Notes: generated by a model from the sequence alone, not told the origin. Counted from the stretch's first letter, positions 1-6,781 are shown. The stretch: 8,786 nucleotides of DNA from a bacterium (GCA_029945985.1 JAQSDP010000019.1:1-8786); one strand, 5' to 3'. Program-made: numbers and translations.

Positions 1-3
1 AGA

Positions 4-63
4 CCCGCGTAGGCAAGAGGGATACGATCCACGTGGATCGTATCCCTCTTGCCGACGCGCGGG
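4..63. repeat. Long near-perfect palindrome (hairpin or cruciform)
   Basis: Positions 12-53 are a perfect 42-bp palindrome with 21-nt arms, no spacer and the centre CCACGTGG. Beyond it the arms keep pairing imperfectly: the left CCCGCG block at 4-9 matches the GC-rich block ending at 63, with one mismatch and a two-base length difference. There is no T-run on either side, so it is not a classical intrinsic terminator. It ends 39 bases before the ATG of the oxidoreductase. It could act as a bidirectional transcript-end hairpin for an upstream gene, as a dispersed repeat or as a protein site. A fold-back assembly artefact is less likely because the outer arms have diverged. Confidence 0.8.
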
Positions 64-64
64 A

Positions 65-95
65 TTGTGCATTTGTGCGCGAGCAGTCTTAGAAT
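65..95 (+). promoter_or_regulatory. Possible promoter of the oxidoreductase gene
   Basis: A TAGAAT hexamer at 90-95 is one mismatch from the sigma-70 -10 consensus and ends 7 bases before the ATG at 103. A weak TTGTGC at 65-70 could serve as -35, but with a long 19-base spacer. If used, transcription would begin at or next to the start codon and the mRNA would be leaderless. That agrees with the lack of a convincing Shine-Dalgarno sequence there. This is inference from short motifs only. Confidence 0.3.
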
Positions 96-102
96 CGAGC
101 TT

Positions 103-1191
103 ATGACGAATGTTGTTGGGATCGGATTCATCGGGACGGGGTTTGCGAAGTCGGTGCAAATGCCCGCGTTCGCGGAATGTGCGGGTGCGAAGCTCGTATC
201 GGTCGCAAGTGGGTCGGTCGAGAATGCTGAAGCTGCTGCGAGGCAGTTTGGCTTGGAGCACTTTGCCGGTGACTGGCGGGCGACGGTCTCACACCCGGAT
301 GTTGATCTCGTTTGCATCACGACACCTCCCAATTTGCATAAGGAGATGGTCCTCGCCGCCATCGCCGAAGGGAAGCACGTTTTGGCCGAAAAGCCGATGG
401 CGATGAATGTTGCGGAGGCGGAGGAGATGACTAGAGCCGCTGGGAAGGCGGGCGTTCTAGCCCTCATCGACCATGAGCTGCGATTTCAACCCGGACGGCA
501 GAAAGCGTGGTCGATGCTGCGCGAAGGGGTGATCGGGAAGATCCGCCATGCGAAATATAATTTTCGGGCTCCGCATCGCGGCGATGTGAATGTGCCGTGG
601 AATTGGTGGTCGGACATCGCTGCCGGCGGTGGAGCGTTGGGCGCGATCAACTCGCATATCATTGACTCGTTCAACTGGCTCCTAAGATCTGAGGTTTCGA
701 GTGTCTTCTGCCAGCTTCAAACCCACATCAAACAGAGGCCGTATGGCGACGGGGTTCGTGATGTGACGACGGATGATGAGGCAAATATGCTCCTACGCTT
801 TACAGACGGTGATCTGACGACGAATGCTACAGGACTCGTCTCAGTATCGATGGTGGAGCAGCCGGAATATGTAAATCTGCTGGAGTTCTTCGGCGCCGAA
901 GGAGCGATGCGGATCGGACATCGCGGTGAAGTGTATATCGCGAAGAACGGTGAGAAAGAATGGACCGCGATCGAAGTCGACTTCGCCCCGCCGATCCCTG
1001 GTGTGCCGGACACCGGATTCGCCCGCGGATTTATGGCGTTTGCGCCGAAGATCGTCGATGCGATCTCAGGGGGCGGGGCCGCGATCGAGCACGCGGCAAC
1101 GTTTGACGACGGAATCCGGGTTCAGCGTGTCCTCGACGCCGCGCAGGAATCCAATTCCAGCCGCAGTGCGGTTACGCCTTACCTGCTCTAG
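103..1191 (+). CDS. Gfo/Idh/MocA family NAD(P)-dependent oxidoreductase
   Basis: A 362-residue cytoplasmic dehydrogenase of the Gfo/Idh/MocA family, whose members oxidise or reduce sugars, inositols and related polyols. The N-terminal Rossmann fold carries the dinucleotide loop GFIGTGFAKS at residues 8-17. The signature AEKPMAMN follows at 95-102, with family-conserved Lys97. The C-terminal sheet domain contains GGGALGAINSHIIDS (175-189), where His185 sits in the usual catalytic or substrate position. Length is typical of the family. The substrate cannot be told from sequence. I chose ATG at 103 because it starts directly at the Rossmann strand; the in-frame TTG at 49 lies inside the palindrome and would add 18 residues unlike the family. 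No strong ribosome-binding site is visible. The gene stands alone on this strand and converges with the EEP gene. Confidence 0.93.
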   Translation: MTNVVGIGFIGTGFAKSVQMPAFAECAGAKLVSVASGSVENAEAAARQFGLEHFAGDWRATVSHPDVDLVCITTPPNLHKEMVLAAIAEGKHVLAEKPMAMNVAEAEEMTRAAGKAGVLALIDHELRFQPGRQKAWSMLREGVIGKIRHAKYNFRAPHRGDVNVPWNWWSDIAAGGGALGAINSHIIDSFNWLLRSEVSSVFCQLQTHIKQRPYGDGVRDVTTDDEANMLLRFTDGDLTTNATGLVSVSMVEQPEYVNLLEFFGAEGAMRIGHRGEVYIAKNGEKEWTAIEVDFAPPIPGVPDTGFARGFMAFAPKIVDAISGGGAAIEHAATFDDGIRVQRVLDAAQESNSSRSAVTPYLL

Positions 1192-1208
1192 AGCCGGCAG
1201 GTTCGATC

Positions 1209-2267
1209 TCACACTGCCTTTTCTATCTTTTCCTTCGCCTCGGCTACCTCTTCACTCTGGGCCTGAAGTTCCTCCTGATGAGCGGGCGCGTCCCCTTCGA
1301 TACTAAGTTTGATGTAGACGGGGAAATGATCTGAGCCGTAGTAAGGCAACCGCCGGAAGTCTACCAAGCGGAAATGTTTCGAGTGGAAAAAGTGATCCAG
1401 CGGAAATCTGATCGCCGGATAAAATGCGTGAAAGGTGTTGTAGAATCCGCGGCCGATGCGCGGGTCAAGAAGGCCGCTGATGTTTTGAAAAAGATAATTC
1501 GTTCGCGACCACGCTACGTCGTTCAGGTCGCCGAAAACGATCGCCGGACCGGTCACGTGACCCTTGATCTCGCGCCCAACGATGAGTACCTCGGCGTCGC
1601 GGTCAGTGGCTGTTGCATCTTCAGTGGGAAACGGCGGCCGCGGATGCAGGCAACGCAACTCGACCTCATGGCCGGATGGGAGATGAGCCGTGGCGTGTAT
1701 CGACGGGATCTCGTCATCGACAAGGAATTTTACTGAAGCATCCGAAAGCGGCAGCCTCGAATAGAGCAGCATTCCATACTCATTCTCCTGCGGTTGGAGA
1801 ACTGTATACTGGTATTCTTCCTCGAGGCCACTCAGTTTATCGCGCCACCATTCGTTTGTCTCCACTGTCAGAACAATGTCAGGGTCCGAATCGCGAACGG
1901 ATCGAAGGAGTCCTTCAAATTTTTGGTTCTGCATCAGAACGTTCGAAAAAAGAAGGCTGACCGTTGACCCGTTTTTCGCTTGGACACTTTGTTCGACCTG
2001 CTTTCGCGCGAAGGGGGTATACGGAAACATCATATAGCACTGGTATACCAGTGACAGCACGAGCAAACTTGCAAATGCCCAATCCGGGGTCGAAAACGGA
2101 CGCGACAACGCGAATGCCGAGATGCCCACGACCGACACGACCAGCAGAGCCAGTATCTGCAGCCGCGGGAAGTCGAACACGCGTACCCACCAGCGGTCGC
2201 TCTTACTAAGCGGAAGGGCAGTGACTACGATCCCGATTATCCCAGTTATCCAAAAGAACAGTTCCAA
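1209..2267 (-). CDS. Membrane-anchored endonuclease/exonuclease/phosphatase (EEP) family protein
   Basis: A 352-residue protein with three predicted N-terminal membrane segments (about 2-20, 36-54, 62-81) followed by an EEP-fold hydrolase domain (about 103-322). The metal and catalytic residues of the fold are all visible: Asn109 in FSNVLMQN, Glu136 in ETNEWW, His208 in LHPRPP, Asp247 and Asn249 in GDLND, Asp291 in PLDHF, and Ser312-Asp313-His314 in GSDHF. It should therefore be an active Mg-dependent phosphodiesterase or phosphomonoesterase; the substrate (nucleic acid, phospholipid or other) is unknown. The C-terminal 25 residues are Glu/Lys/Ala-rich and probably helical. The start is TTG at 2267: a TGA lies three codons upstream and the next in-frame Met is residue 79, past the membrane segments. 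No clear Shine-Dalgarno precedes it. It is the last gene of the minus-strand series. Confidence 0.9.
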   Translation of the reverse strand: MELFFWITGIIGIVVTALPLSKSDRWWVRVFDFPRLQILALLVVSVVGISAFALSRPFSTPDWAFASLLVLSLVYQCYMMFPYTPFARKQVEQSVQAKNGSTVSLLFSNVLMQNQKFEGLLRSVRDSDPDIVLTVETNEWWRDKLSGLEEEYQYTVLQPQENEYGMLLYSRLPLSDASVKFLVDDEIPSIHATAHLPSGHEVELRCLHPRPPFPTEDATATDRDAEVLIVGREIKGHVTGPAIVFGDLNDVAWSRTNYLFQNISGLLDPRIGRGFYNTFHAFYPAIRFPLDHFFHSKHFRLVDFRRLPYYGSDHFPVYIKLSIEGDAPAHQEELQAQSEEVAEAKEKIEKAV

Positions 2268-2295
2268 AGATTTTCAATTGTTGTGACAAAGGTAA

Positions 2296-2328
2296 GATGC
2301 GACGCCGGGCTGCCAGCGACGTCGCATC
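2296..2328 (-). terminator. Hairpin between PPOX and EEP genes, possible weak terminator
   Basis: Nine-base arms GATGCGACG (2296-2304) and CGTCGCATC (2320-2328) pair perfectly around a 15-base loop that holds a small inner stem, GCTG-G-CAGC. On the minus strand the hairpin begins 4 bases after the PPOX stop codon and is followed by TTACCTTTGT, a poor T-tract. It may attenuate read-through into the EEP gene or protect the 3' end of the upstream transcript. A strong intrinsic terminator is unlikely. Confidence 0.45.
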
Positions 2329-2332
2329 CATA

Positions 2333-2824
2333 TTACAACGAGATCTTTTTATTTTCACCGTAGTCGGCCTCGGTGCCGGTTGCAATCGCTTTAACCATTC
2401 CGAATAGCTGAACGATCGTGCTGTTCGGAGCGTCCCAATATTCGGCCTGCTCGACCGGGATCTTGAGAAGGCAAAGATGGGGATCGTCCAAACCTTTGGG
2501 GAACCAGGCTTTGAGCACGGGGCTCCATAGTTCTTCGATCTTTGCACGGTCTTTTACGACTTCCACTTTACCGGATATAGATAGATATTTGTTGTCGTCA
2601 GGCTTCGAATACGCGACGTTCACTCGATTGTCCTTCTCGATCTCGTCGATCTTGTGTGTATTGTCGCTTGTGAAGAACCAAAGGTCGCCGTCAAAATCAA
2701 ACTCCTGTGTCGACATCGGCCGACTTCGAAGCGAGCCCCCGTCTAGCGTGGTCAACATGCAGAAATCGATCCCCTCGGTAAGTTCCTTGATCTTGTTAAC
2801 ACTTTCTTCGCGGTTATGATGAAT
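2333..2824 (-). CDS. Pyridoxamine 5'-phosphate oxidase family protein (general stress protein 26-like)
   Basis: A flavin split-barrel protein of the PPOX superfamily, general stress protein 26-like subgroup. Members bind FMN or a related flavin; the physiological substrate is usually unknown. Family features seen are a first strand with MLTTLDGG and SRPM, then DLWFFTSD, a K-x-x-E-I helix running into NVAYSKPD, the LSISGKVEVVKD strand and a late EYWDAP block. The start is unusual. The only canonical in-frame start before the barrel is TTG at 2854, which has no proper ribosome-binding site. A strong GGAGGA lies at 2835-2830, five bases before an in-frame ATT at 2824. Starting at ATT gives 163 residues and the normal distance to MLTT, so I prefer it. 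TTG at 2854 would add ten residues, QSVRKRRNC-like and not family-like. The gene follows the PH-like gene closely and is probably co-transcribed. Confidence 0.88.
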   Translation of the reverse strand: MHHNREESVNKIKELTEGIDFCMLTTLDGGSLRSRPMSTQEFDFDGDLWFFTSDNTHKIDEIEKDNRVNVAYSKPDDNKYLSISGKVEVVKDRAKIEELWSPVLKAWFPKGLDDPHLCLLKIPVEQAEYWDAPNSTIVQLFGMVKAIATGTEADYGENKKISL

Positions 2825-2829
2825 ACAAT

Positions 2830-2835
2830 TCCTCC
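2830..2835 (-). promoter_or_regulatory. Strong Shine-Dalgarno GGAGGA pointing to an ATT start
   Basis: GGAGGA reads on the minus strand from 2835 to 2830, the best ribosome-binding site of the minus-strand gene series. Five bases downstream is ATT (2824-2822), in frame with the PPOX gene. An out-of-frame TTG at 2828 would give only a four-codon reading frame ending in TAA. ATT is a rare but known bacterial start, for example in infC. Confidence 0.6.
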
Positions 2836-2867
2836 GTTTGCGGACCGATTGCAAACCTCATACCACT

Positions 2868-3290
2868 TTACGTTTGGAACTGTTTTGCGAGATGATCGCG
2901 AATTGCATCGGCGGTCGGTGTACGGAAACGATACTCGATTCGGCCTTTCCAATCCGGTTGAAAGAGGTTCGCGTCGAAGGACACGGCAAGCGTCGCAGGT
3001 TCTTCGATCGTGAATTCCATCTGAGCAAGTCGCGGATCATCGAGCGTGACGTCGATGATCCGCTCTCGAAGTCGGTAGGCAACAAGTCTCTTTTTCGTGA
3101 GGATTATCGCCCCGGCAAACCATTGCCGCTTCCAGTTGGAGACGCGGCCGCCGCCGCGGAAGTTCTTGTAGGTTACTGTTCCTCGGATCCCCTCGTCCGA
3201 GAAAAGAGAACCTTCATTCGTGAATTCGTCGATAAGGGCCGCCGGAAGCTTGCCGATGCCGAACAGGCGATAGAGGAGGGTTTTGGCCAT
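2868..3290 (-). CDS. Conserved-looking small protein, PH-domain-like, function unknown
   Basis: A 140-residue protein without signal peptide or membrane segment. I do not recognise a characterised family. The composition is strand-rich: a short N-terminal helix (MAKTLLYRLFGIGK), then GIRGTVTYKNF and a Trp/Arg-rich turn NWKRQWF, followed by GAIILTKKRLVAYR. That last stretch resembles the strand pair found in bacterial PH/GRAM-type domains, where a hydrophobic strand runs into L-T-x-x-R-L. The C-terminus is IEYRFRT followed by an amphipathic helix ending LAKQFQT. A PH-like beta-barrel capped by a helix is therefore a guess. Its ATG lies 6 bases after the TGA of the M61-like peptidase gene, with no clear Shine-Dalgarno sequence, which suggests translational coupling. 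Alternatives are a lipocalin-like or other small beta-barrel. Confidence 0.75.
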   Translation of the reverse strand: MAKTLLYRLFGIGKLPAALIDEFTNEGSLFSDEGIRGTVTYKNFRGGGRVSNWKRQWFAGAIILTKKRLVAYRLRERIIDVTLDDPRLAQMEFTIEEPATLAVSFDANLFQPDWKGRIEYRFRTPTADAIRDHLAKQFQT

Positions 3291-3296
3291 AGGCAG

Positions 3297-4952
3297 TCAG
3301 TGTACCCTGTATTGTGGGATAGTGAGGCGCTGGCGTGCAACGGGTAAATACTTGATCGTCTTCTCACCGTCGCCGCCCTTTACCTTTAACTCGACTTCTT
3401 TCGTCGTATCTCCAAATGCTATCGATACACCGCCGTTTCGCCGCTGGCCGTTTCGAAGACCCGCCGCATATGCCGAACTATTTGGGCTGACGTCAGCCAC
3501 CAAGCGTTCCTTCGCAAACTTATCGAAATCAAAGCCGAGCTCGAATAATGGCATCTGAACGGTTTCTTGCTCGAAACCCTCGCCAAGAAGGTCTTCGCGA
3601 GGCACTATCATTTGACCCTGCTTCAAATGGCGCTCGATATCTACGGAAGCGTCGCGCCCGAGGTGCTTTGAAAAGAGAGAGCCCAGCGACTCGAACGAGA
3701 ACGGTTGCGGAGCTGCCTTCGAAACTGCAAACAATTCCCGGATCGCGTCATCGAGAGATGCCTTTCCTCCACTGTTGGACTTGATCTCAACATCTAGGTT
3801 GGTTGCGAAAAGGAATCCGCGAAGATAGGGAAGACGTTGCACGTTACGGTCAGTCCAGAAGTCCTTGACGATGCGATCGTTCGAAGCCTCGCGGACTGGA
3901 AGCGTGTAATACTCCCGAATAAGTTCGTTGTACGCGGATGCGAACTCGGCCGGTGTGATGAGGCCACCCTTGAACAGGAGCTTGTAGTTGTAAAACTCGG
4001 TAAATCCTTCACTAAACCAGTACAATTGCTGCTCGGGTTCGGGCATTCGACCGAGCCTTCCGGGAATCCAGTTGTGAGCGTATTCGTGCGCGAGAAGGCC
4101 GCGGATCCTGTCAACGGTCGCGTTCGGCGTGGCGAATAGCGCGAATGAATCGGTGAGGCCGGTGCCGCCGAAGGAATACGCATTCGGCCCCTCGTCGGTC
4201 TGTACGAGCGTCACCAGGTAATACCTTTGCGAATGATCCGCGAAGAAGTCGCGTTCGGTTTCTATCACCCTCTGGATCATCTCGGCAAGTTCCGTATCTT
4301 TGAACTCCCACTTGCCGCGGATCGCAACATTTACGTCATTTCCTTTGGTTTTTGTGGAAGTGAGACGGAAATCGCCTGCGACGAAAATGGCGGAACGCAG
4401 CTCCGGGAGTTTTGCGCGGAAGTTCTGCTTTCGCTTTCCGGTCGCAAAGCTGTTTGCAACCGTCCAGGTCTTCGGAAATCCATTCCATTCGATCGAAACG
4501 TCGTTCTTAGCCTGCTCGTCCCACTCGGGCACCACCCAAACCGTATTTCCTATCCAATGGATGTAGTTCGTATCCGTGACAGGACGGTACCGAACGGCGT
4601 TCGTCAGCGGTCCCTGAAAACCCTGGACGATCTCGTAAATGAGGGAGATCTTCTGACCCGGTTGGTGGGTGAGTATTTTGATGTATGGCTTATCCGTGTC
4701 GGAGAGTGTCGCACCATCTGAAACAGAAACATTTCGAATCGCCTTGAACAGTTCCTGCTGGCCGCCCCATTCATTTGGTAGGAGGATGTTAGTAGTGCCG
4801 TCAGAGTCGCCGGCAAAAGTGACGCTCACACGGTATGCCGGTCCGACGGGCTCAACCGAGATCTTTATTCCCGGCGACTTTGCGGAAATGGCTACGGCCA
4901 ATCCGATCGATATGAAAGTAGTCAGAAGGGTTCGTCCAAGCATAACAAGCAT
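3297..4952 (-). CDS. Secreted M61-like (glycyl aminopeptidase type) metallopeptidase
   Basis: A 551-residue exported zinc peptidase. A signal peptide occupies about residues 1-24 (hydrophobic core LLTTFISIGLAVAI, then SAKS). The catalytic motif HEYAH gives zinc ligands His289 and His293 and base Glu290. The third ligand is most likely Glu315 in YWFSEGFTEF. The wider than M1 spacing and the WxxEGF block are as in the M61 family, whose members trim N-terminal residues, often Gly or Ala. The N-terminal part (25-215) is a beta-rich domain. Residues about 470-540 look like a degenerate PDZ domain (ADVSPNSSAYAAGLRNGQ), common in M61. Two ATGs (4952 and 4943) compete. GGGAG at 4960-4956 is 3 bases from the first and 12 from the second, so either may be used. 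The protein probably acts in the periplasm or outside the cell. A PH-like gene follows 6 bases downstream. Confidence 0.9.
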   Translation of the reverse strand: MLVMLGRTLLTTFISIGLAVAISAKSPGIKISVEPVGPAYRVSVTFAGDSDGTTNILLPNEWGGQQELFKAIRNVSVSDGATLSDTDKPYIKILTHQPGQKISLIYEIVQGFQGPLTNAVRYRPVTDTNYIHWIGNTVWVVPEWDEQAKNDVSIEWNGFPKTWTVANSFATGKRKQNFRAKLPELRSAIFVAGDFRLTSTKTKGNDVNVAIRGKWEFKDTELAEMIQRVIETERDFFADHSQRYYLVTLVQTDEGPNAYSFGGTGLTDSFALFATPNATVDRIRGLLAHEYAHNWIPGRLGRMPEPEQQLYWFSEGFTEFYNYKLLFKGGLITPAEFASAYNELIREYYTLPVREASNDRIVKDFWTDRNVQRLPYLRGFLFATNLDVEIKSNSGGKASLDDAIRELFAVSKAAPQPFSFESLGSLFSKHLGRDASVDIERHLKQGQMIVPREDLLGEGFEQETVQMPLFELGFDFDKFAKERLVADVSPNSSAYAAGLRNGQRRNGGVSIAFGDTTKEVELKVKGGDGEKTIKYLPVARQRLTIPQYRVH

Positions 4953-4963
4953 AAGCTCCCGAA

Positions 4964-4980
4964 ACGCCGAAGTTCGGCGT
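4964..4980 (-). promoter_or_regulatory. Short hairpin just upstream of the peptidase ribosome-binding region
   Basis: ACGCCGAA (4964-4971) and TTCGGCGT (4973-4980) form an 8-bp inverted repeat around one base; a 7-bp stem with a three-base loop is more realistic. On the minus-strand transcript it lies three bases before GGGAG and the peptidase start. It has only a TTTC after it, so termination is doubtful. It may modulate translation or mark an mRNA processing point. Confidence 0.35.
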
Positions 4981-5063
4981 CATGATATTTAACGCGGAGT
5001 TCGGTGCCTTGTTCGATCATGCAGACGAGATAGCTTGTAAAACCGGCAGATCGGGCAGGAAAA

Positions 5064-5501
5064 TCAACTCGTGTGATCGTGAACAATCCGCCATCCTTCT
5101 TTGAACTTGCGGAAGATGAGCGTGAATTTCCCGCCGGGATTGTCCTTCTCACGCTTGAGCGACCAACTGCCGAGAACGACAACTGCATCTTTCGAAACAA
5201 CGGTGATCTCCAGGTCGGAAAAGGTCAATGCGCCCATCGCCGTCCTGTCCGGGTAACTCTTTTTATAGTTGTCGAGCGTCTGCTGCCAACCTTTCGTGAC
5301 GCGGCTGGAGACAAACGTGAGCTGCTCCGATTTCCAATACCCCTCCATAAAGGCCGGAATATCGCCGCGGTTCCAATCGGCAGCCTGCTTGTTCATGACC
5401 GCACGGATGTCGTCGGCGATCCTGGTCTTTTGAACTTCAGACTGAGCAAACGAAGAAATGCCTGCTAGAAAGATGAACGTTTGAACGAGAATCAATTTCA
5501 T
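5064..5501 (-). CDS. Secreted DUF4440 / SnoaL-like (NTF2-fold) protein
   Basis: A 145-residue exported protein with a signal peptide at about 1-19 (LILVQTFIFLAGISSFA, cleavage before or near QS). The mature part is a single cone-shaped NTF2-like domain of the DUF4440 type. It opens with a helix bearing ADWNRGDIPAFMEGY and ends with the hallmark strands GKFTLIFRKFKEGWRIVHDHTS (about 124-145). Most family members have no assigned reaction; related folds are ketosteroid isomerases, polyketide cyclases and ligand-binding subunits. The length matches a stand-alone domain. ATG at 5501 is chosen because it opens the signal peptide, although no Shine-Dalgarno sequence is evident. It lies between the hydroxylase and peptidase genes on the same strand, 50 bases after the former and 111 before the latter. 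Confidence 0.88.
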   Translation of the reverse strand: MKLILVQTFIFLAGISSFAQSEVQKTRIADDIRAVMNKQAADWNRGDIPAFMEGYWKSEQLTFVSSRVTKGWQQTLDNYKKSYPDRTAMGALTFSDLEITVVSKDAVVVLGSWSLKREKDNPGGKFTLIFRKFKEGWRIVHDHTS

Positions 5502-5516
5502 ATCGAAGAAGTTTCA

Positions 5517-5540
5517 CGCAAAGAGGCGAAGGACGCAAAG
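5517..5540. repeat. Short CGCAAAG-type degenerate tandem repeat
   Basis: Between the hydroxylase stop and the DUF4440 start the plus strand reads CGCAAAG (5517-5523), GCGAAGG (5526-5532) and CGCAAAG (5534-5540), about three units with an 8-9 base period. From memory, similar CGCAAAG strings occur as dispersed intergenic repeats in some bacterial genomes; I cannot check that here. Function unknown. Confidence 0.4.
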
Positions 5541-5551
5541 TAAGACAAGGT

Positions 5552-6781
5552 TTATGCCGGCACGAATTTCGGACCCGCCGGCCGGAAATAGAGATTTGTC
5601 CAAAGGATAGAATATGCCGTGACAGCGAGCAGTGCGCCTAAGGCTGCAGACGGTTGATAAAGTGCATTCATCGAAATAAGGGCGCCAGCCGTGACCAATA
5701 CACGCAAATTCTCCGACGCCCACAACCAAGGCTTTGCTTCAAGGATTCCGCTCCAGTTGATGATGTGCCACCAGAGCAAGACCGCTCCGATCCAGCGCTG
5801 GCTGGTATTCCATCCGAAGAGATTCGAGATCACAGCGAGCATTAGAATGACACCGACCGTCAATTGAACGATCAAATAACTGCGTGAGTTCGCGAACATT
5901 GGGGGACGAAACTTGATCTGATTCTCCTCAGTGATCTCGACCATTTCCTTCGGCTCGACGCCCGGCGGACGCCACCCAGCAGGCATGAACCAGACGCGGA
6001 TCTTGTCCCATATCCGCGGAGTCTCCACCGCGTATCTCCACAGCACGATGAAGAAATGAAAGTTTATCCGCACCGGATTCCAGCTGCGCGGATGGTCGTA
6101 GATGCCATAAACGACCTTCTCTTTTTCTTCGGCGAACGAGCCGAATATTTTGTCCCAAATGATCAGAAACTCGCCGAAGTTCTTGTCGAGGTAAGGTAAG
6201 TTAACGCCGTGGTGCACACGGTGGTGCGACGGCGTCGTAAAGTACTTCTCCAACCAGCCGAGTTTTCCTATGAACTCCGTGTGGTGCAGGAACGCGATGA
6301 ACAGGTGAATGCCGCTCATCATATATATGTGCAGCGGCTGGAATCCGATCAACGCAAGCGGCCAGAAGAAAAGGAATGAACAGAACCGCTGAGTCACACT
6401 CGCCCGCAGGGCGACCATGAAGTTCATCTCTTCGGCCGAGTGGTGCGGCGAATGAGCCGCCCACATTATGTTGATCGCGTGGCCCCAGCGATGGACCCAA
6501 TAGAAGATAAAGTCGAGGCCTATCAGCAGAAGGATGAAGGTCCACCAATTCAACTCGATCGTGAACAGCCGAAAGTTGTCCCAGAGATATCCGTACACGA
6601 CGTATACTCCCGCAGCGACGAGCACGTTGACGGTCTGATTGCCGAGCGCGGTTCCGAAATTCGCGATCGCCTCGGGAAAGGATAGGTAGTCGCGTTTGTA
6701 GAGAATGCAGCCGCCCACTTCGAGCAGCACGAAGAAAAGTGCAATCGGCGTTAAATATGTGTAGATGTTCGTGTCCTGCAT
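5552..6781 (-). CDS. Sterol desaturase / fatty acid hydroxylase superfamily membrane protein, alkylglycerol monooxygenase-like
   Basis: A 409-residue integral membrane di-iron oxygenase. The eight-histidine pattern is complete: HRWGH (97-101), HSPHH (110-114), HHTEF (166-170) and HHRVHHG (186-192), with hydrophobic segments around about 10-30, 50-66, 78-96 and 135-165. After the last histidine box comes LDKNFGEFLIIWDKIFGSF and then VVYGI, a run typical of the alkylglycerol monooxygenase (AGMO/TMEM195) branch. The extra C-terminal membrane domain (about 301-400) and total length also fit that branch. AGMO cleaves ether bonds of alkyl glycerols with oxygen, in animals with tetrahydrobiopterin. 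The bacterial substrate is unproven; sterol, carotenoid or fatty acyl hydroxylation are alternatives. ATG at 6781 is chosen because the upstream in-frame ATG at 6847 lies against the preceding gene's terminator hairpin. No Shine-Dalgarno is visible. Confidence 0.9.
   Translation of the reverse strand: MQDTNIYTYLTPIALFFVLLEVGGCILYKRDYLSFPEAIANFGTALGNQTVNVLVAAGVYVVYGYLWDNFRLFTIELNWWTFILLLIGLDFIFYWVHRWGHAINIMWAAHSPHHSAEEMNFMVALRASVTQRFCSFLFFWPLALIGFQPLHIYMMSGIHLFIAFLHHTEFIGKLGWLEKYFTTPSHHRVHHGVNLPYLDKNFGEFLIIWDKIFGSFAEEKEKVVYGIYDHPRSWNPVRINFHFFIVLWRYAVETPRIWDKIRVWFMPAGWRPPGVEPKEMVEITEENQIKFRPPMFANSRSYLIVQLTVGVILMLAVISNLFGWNTSQRWIGAVLLWWHIINWSGILEAKPWLWASENLRVLVTAGALISMNALYQPSAALGALLAVTAYSILWTNLYFRPAGPKFVPA

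Noticed and set aside
49..102. Upstream TTG start adding 18 residues to the oxidoreductase
   Set aside because: It falls within the palindrome, and the added residues precede the Rossmann strand without family resemblance.
1192..1208. A terminator between the convergent oxidoreductase and EEP genes
   Set aside because: The gap is only 17 bases, and no stem with a T-tract is visible in it or just inside either gene end.
2038..2053. Perfect 16-bp palindrome CACTGGTATACCAGTG
   Set aside because: It lies inside the membrane segment of the EEP gene. One such palindrome in a window this size is not very unlikely by chance, and no promoter is nearby.
2418..2819. A 133-codon plus-strand open frame opposite the PPOX gene
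   Set aside because: The minus strand has clear family motifs throughout. The plus-strand product is Ser/Leu-rich with no domain, so it is a shadow.
4227..4721. A 164-codon plus-strand open frame opposite the M61-like peptidase
   Set aside because: It covers the conserved N-terminal and pre-catalytic region of the peptidase on the other strand and has no ribosome-binding site or recognisable motif.
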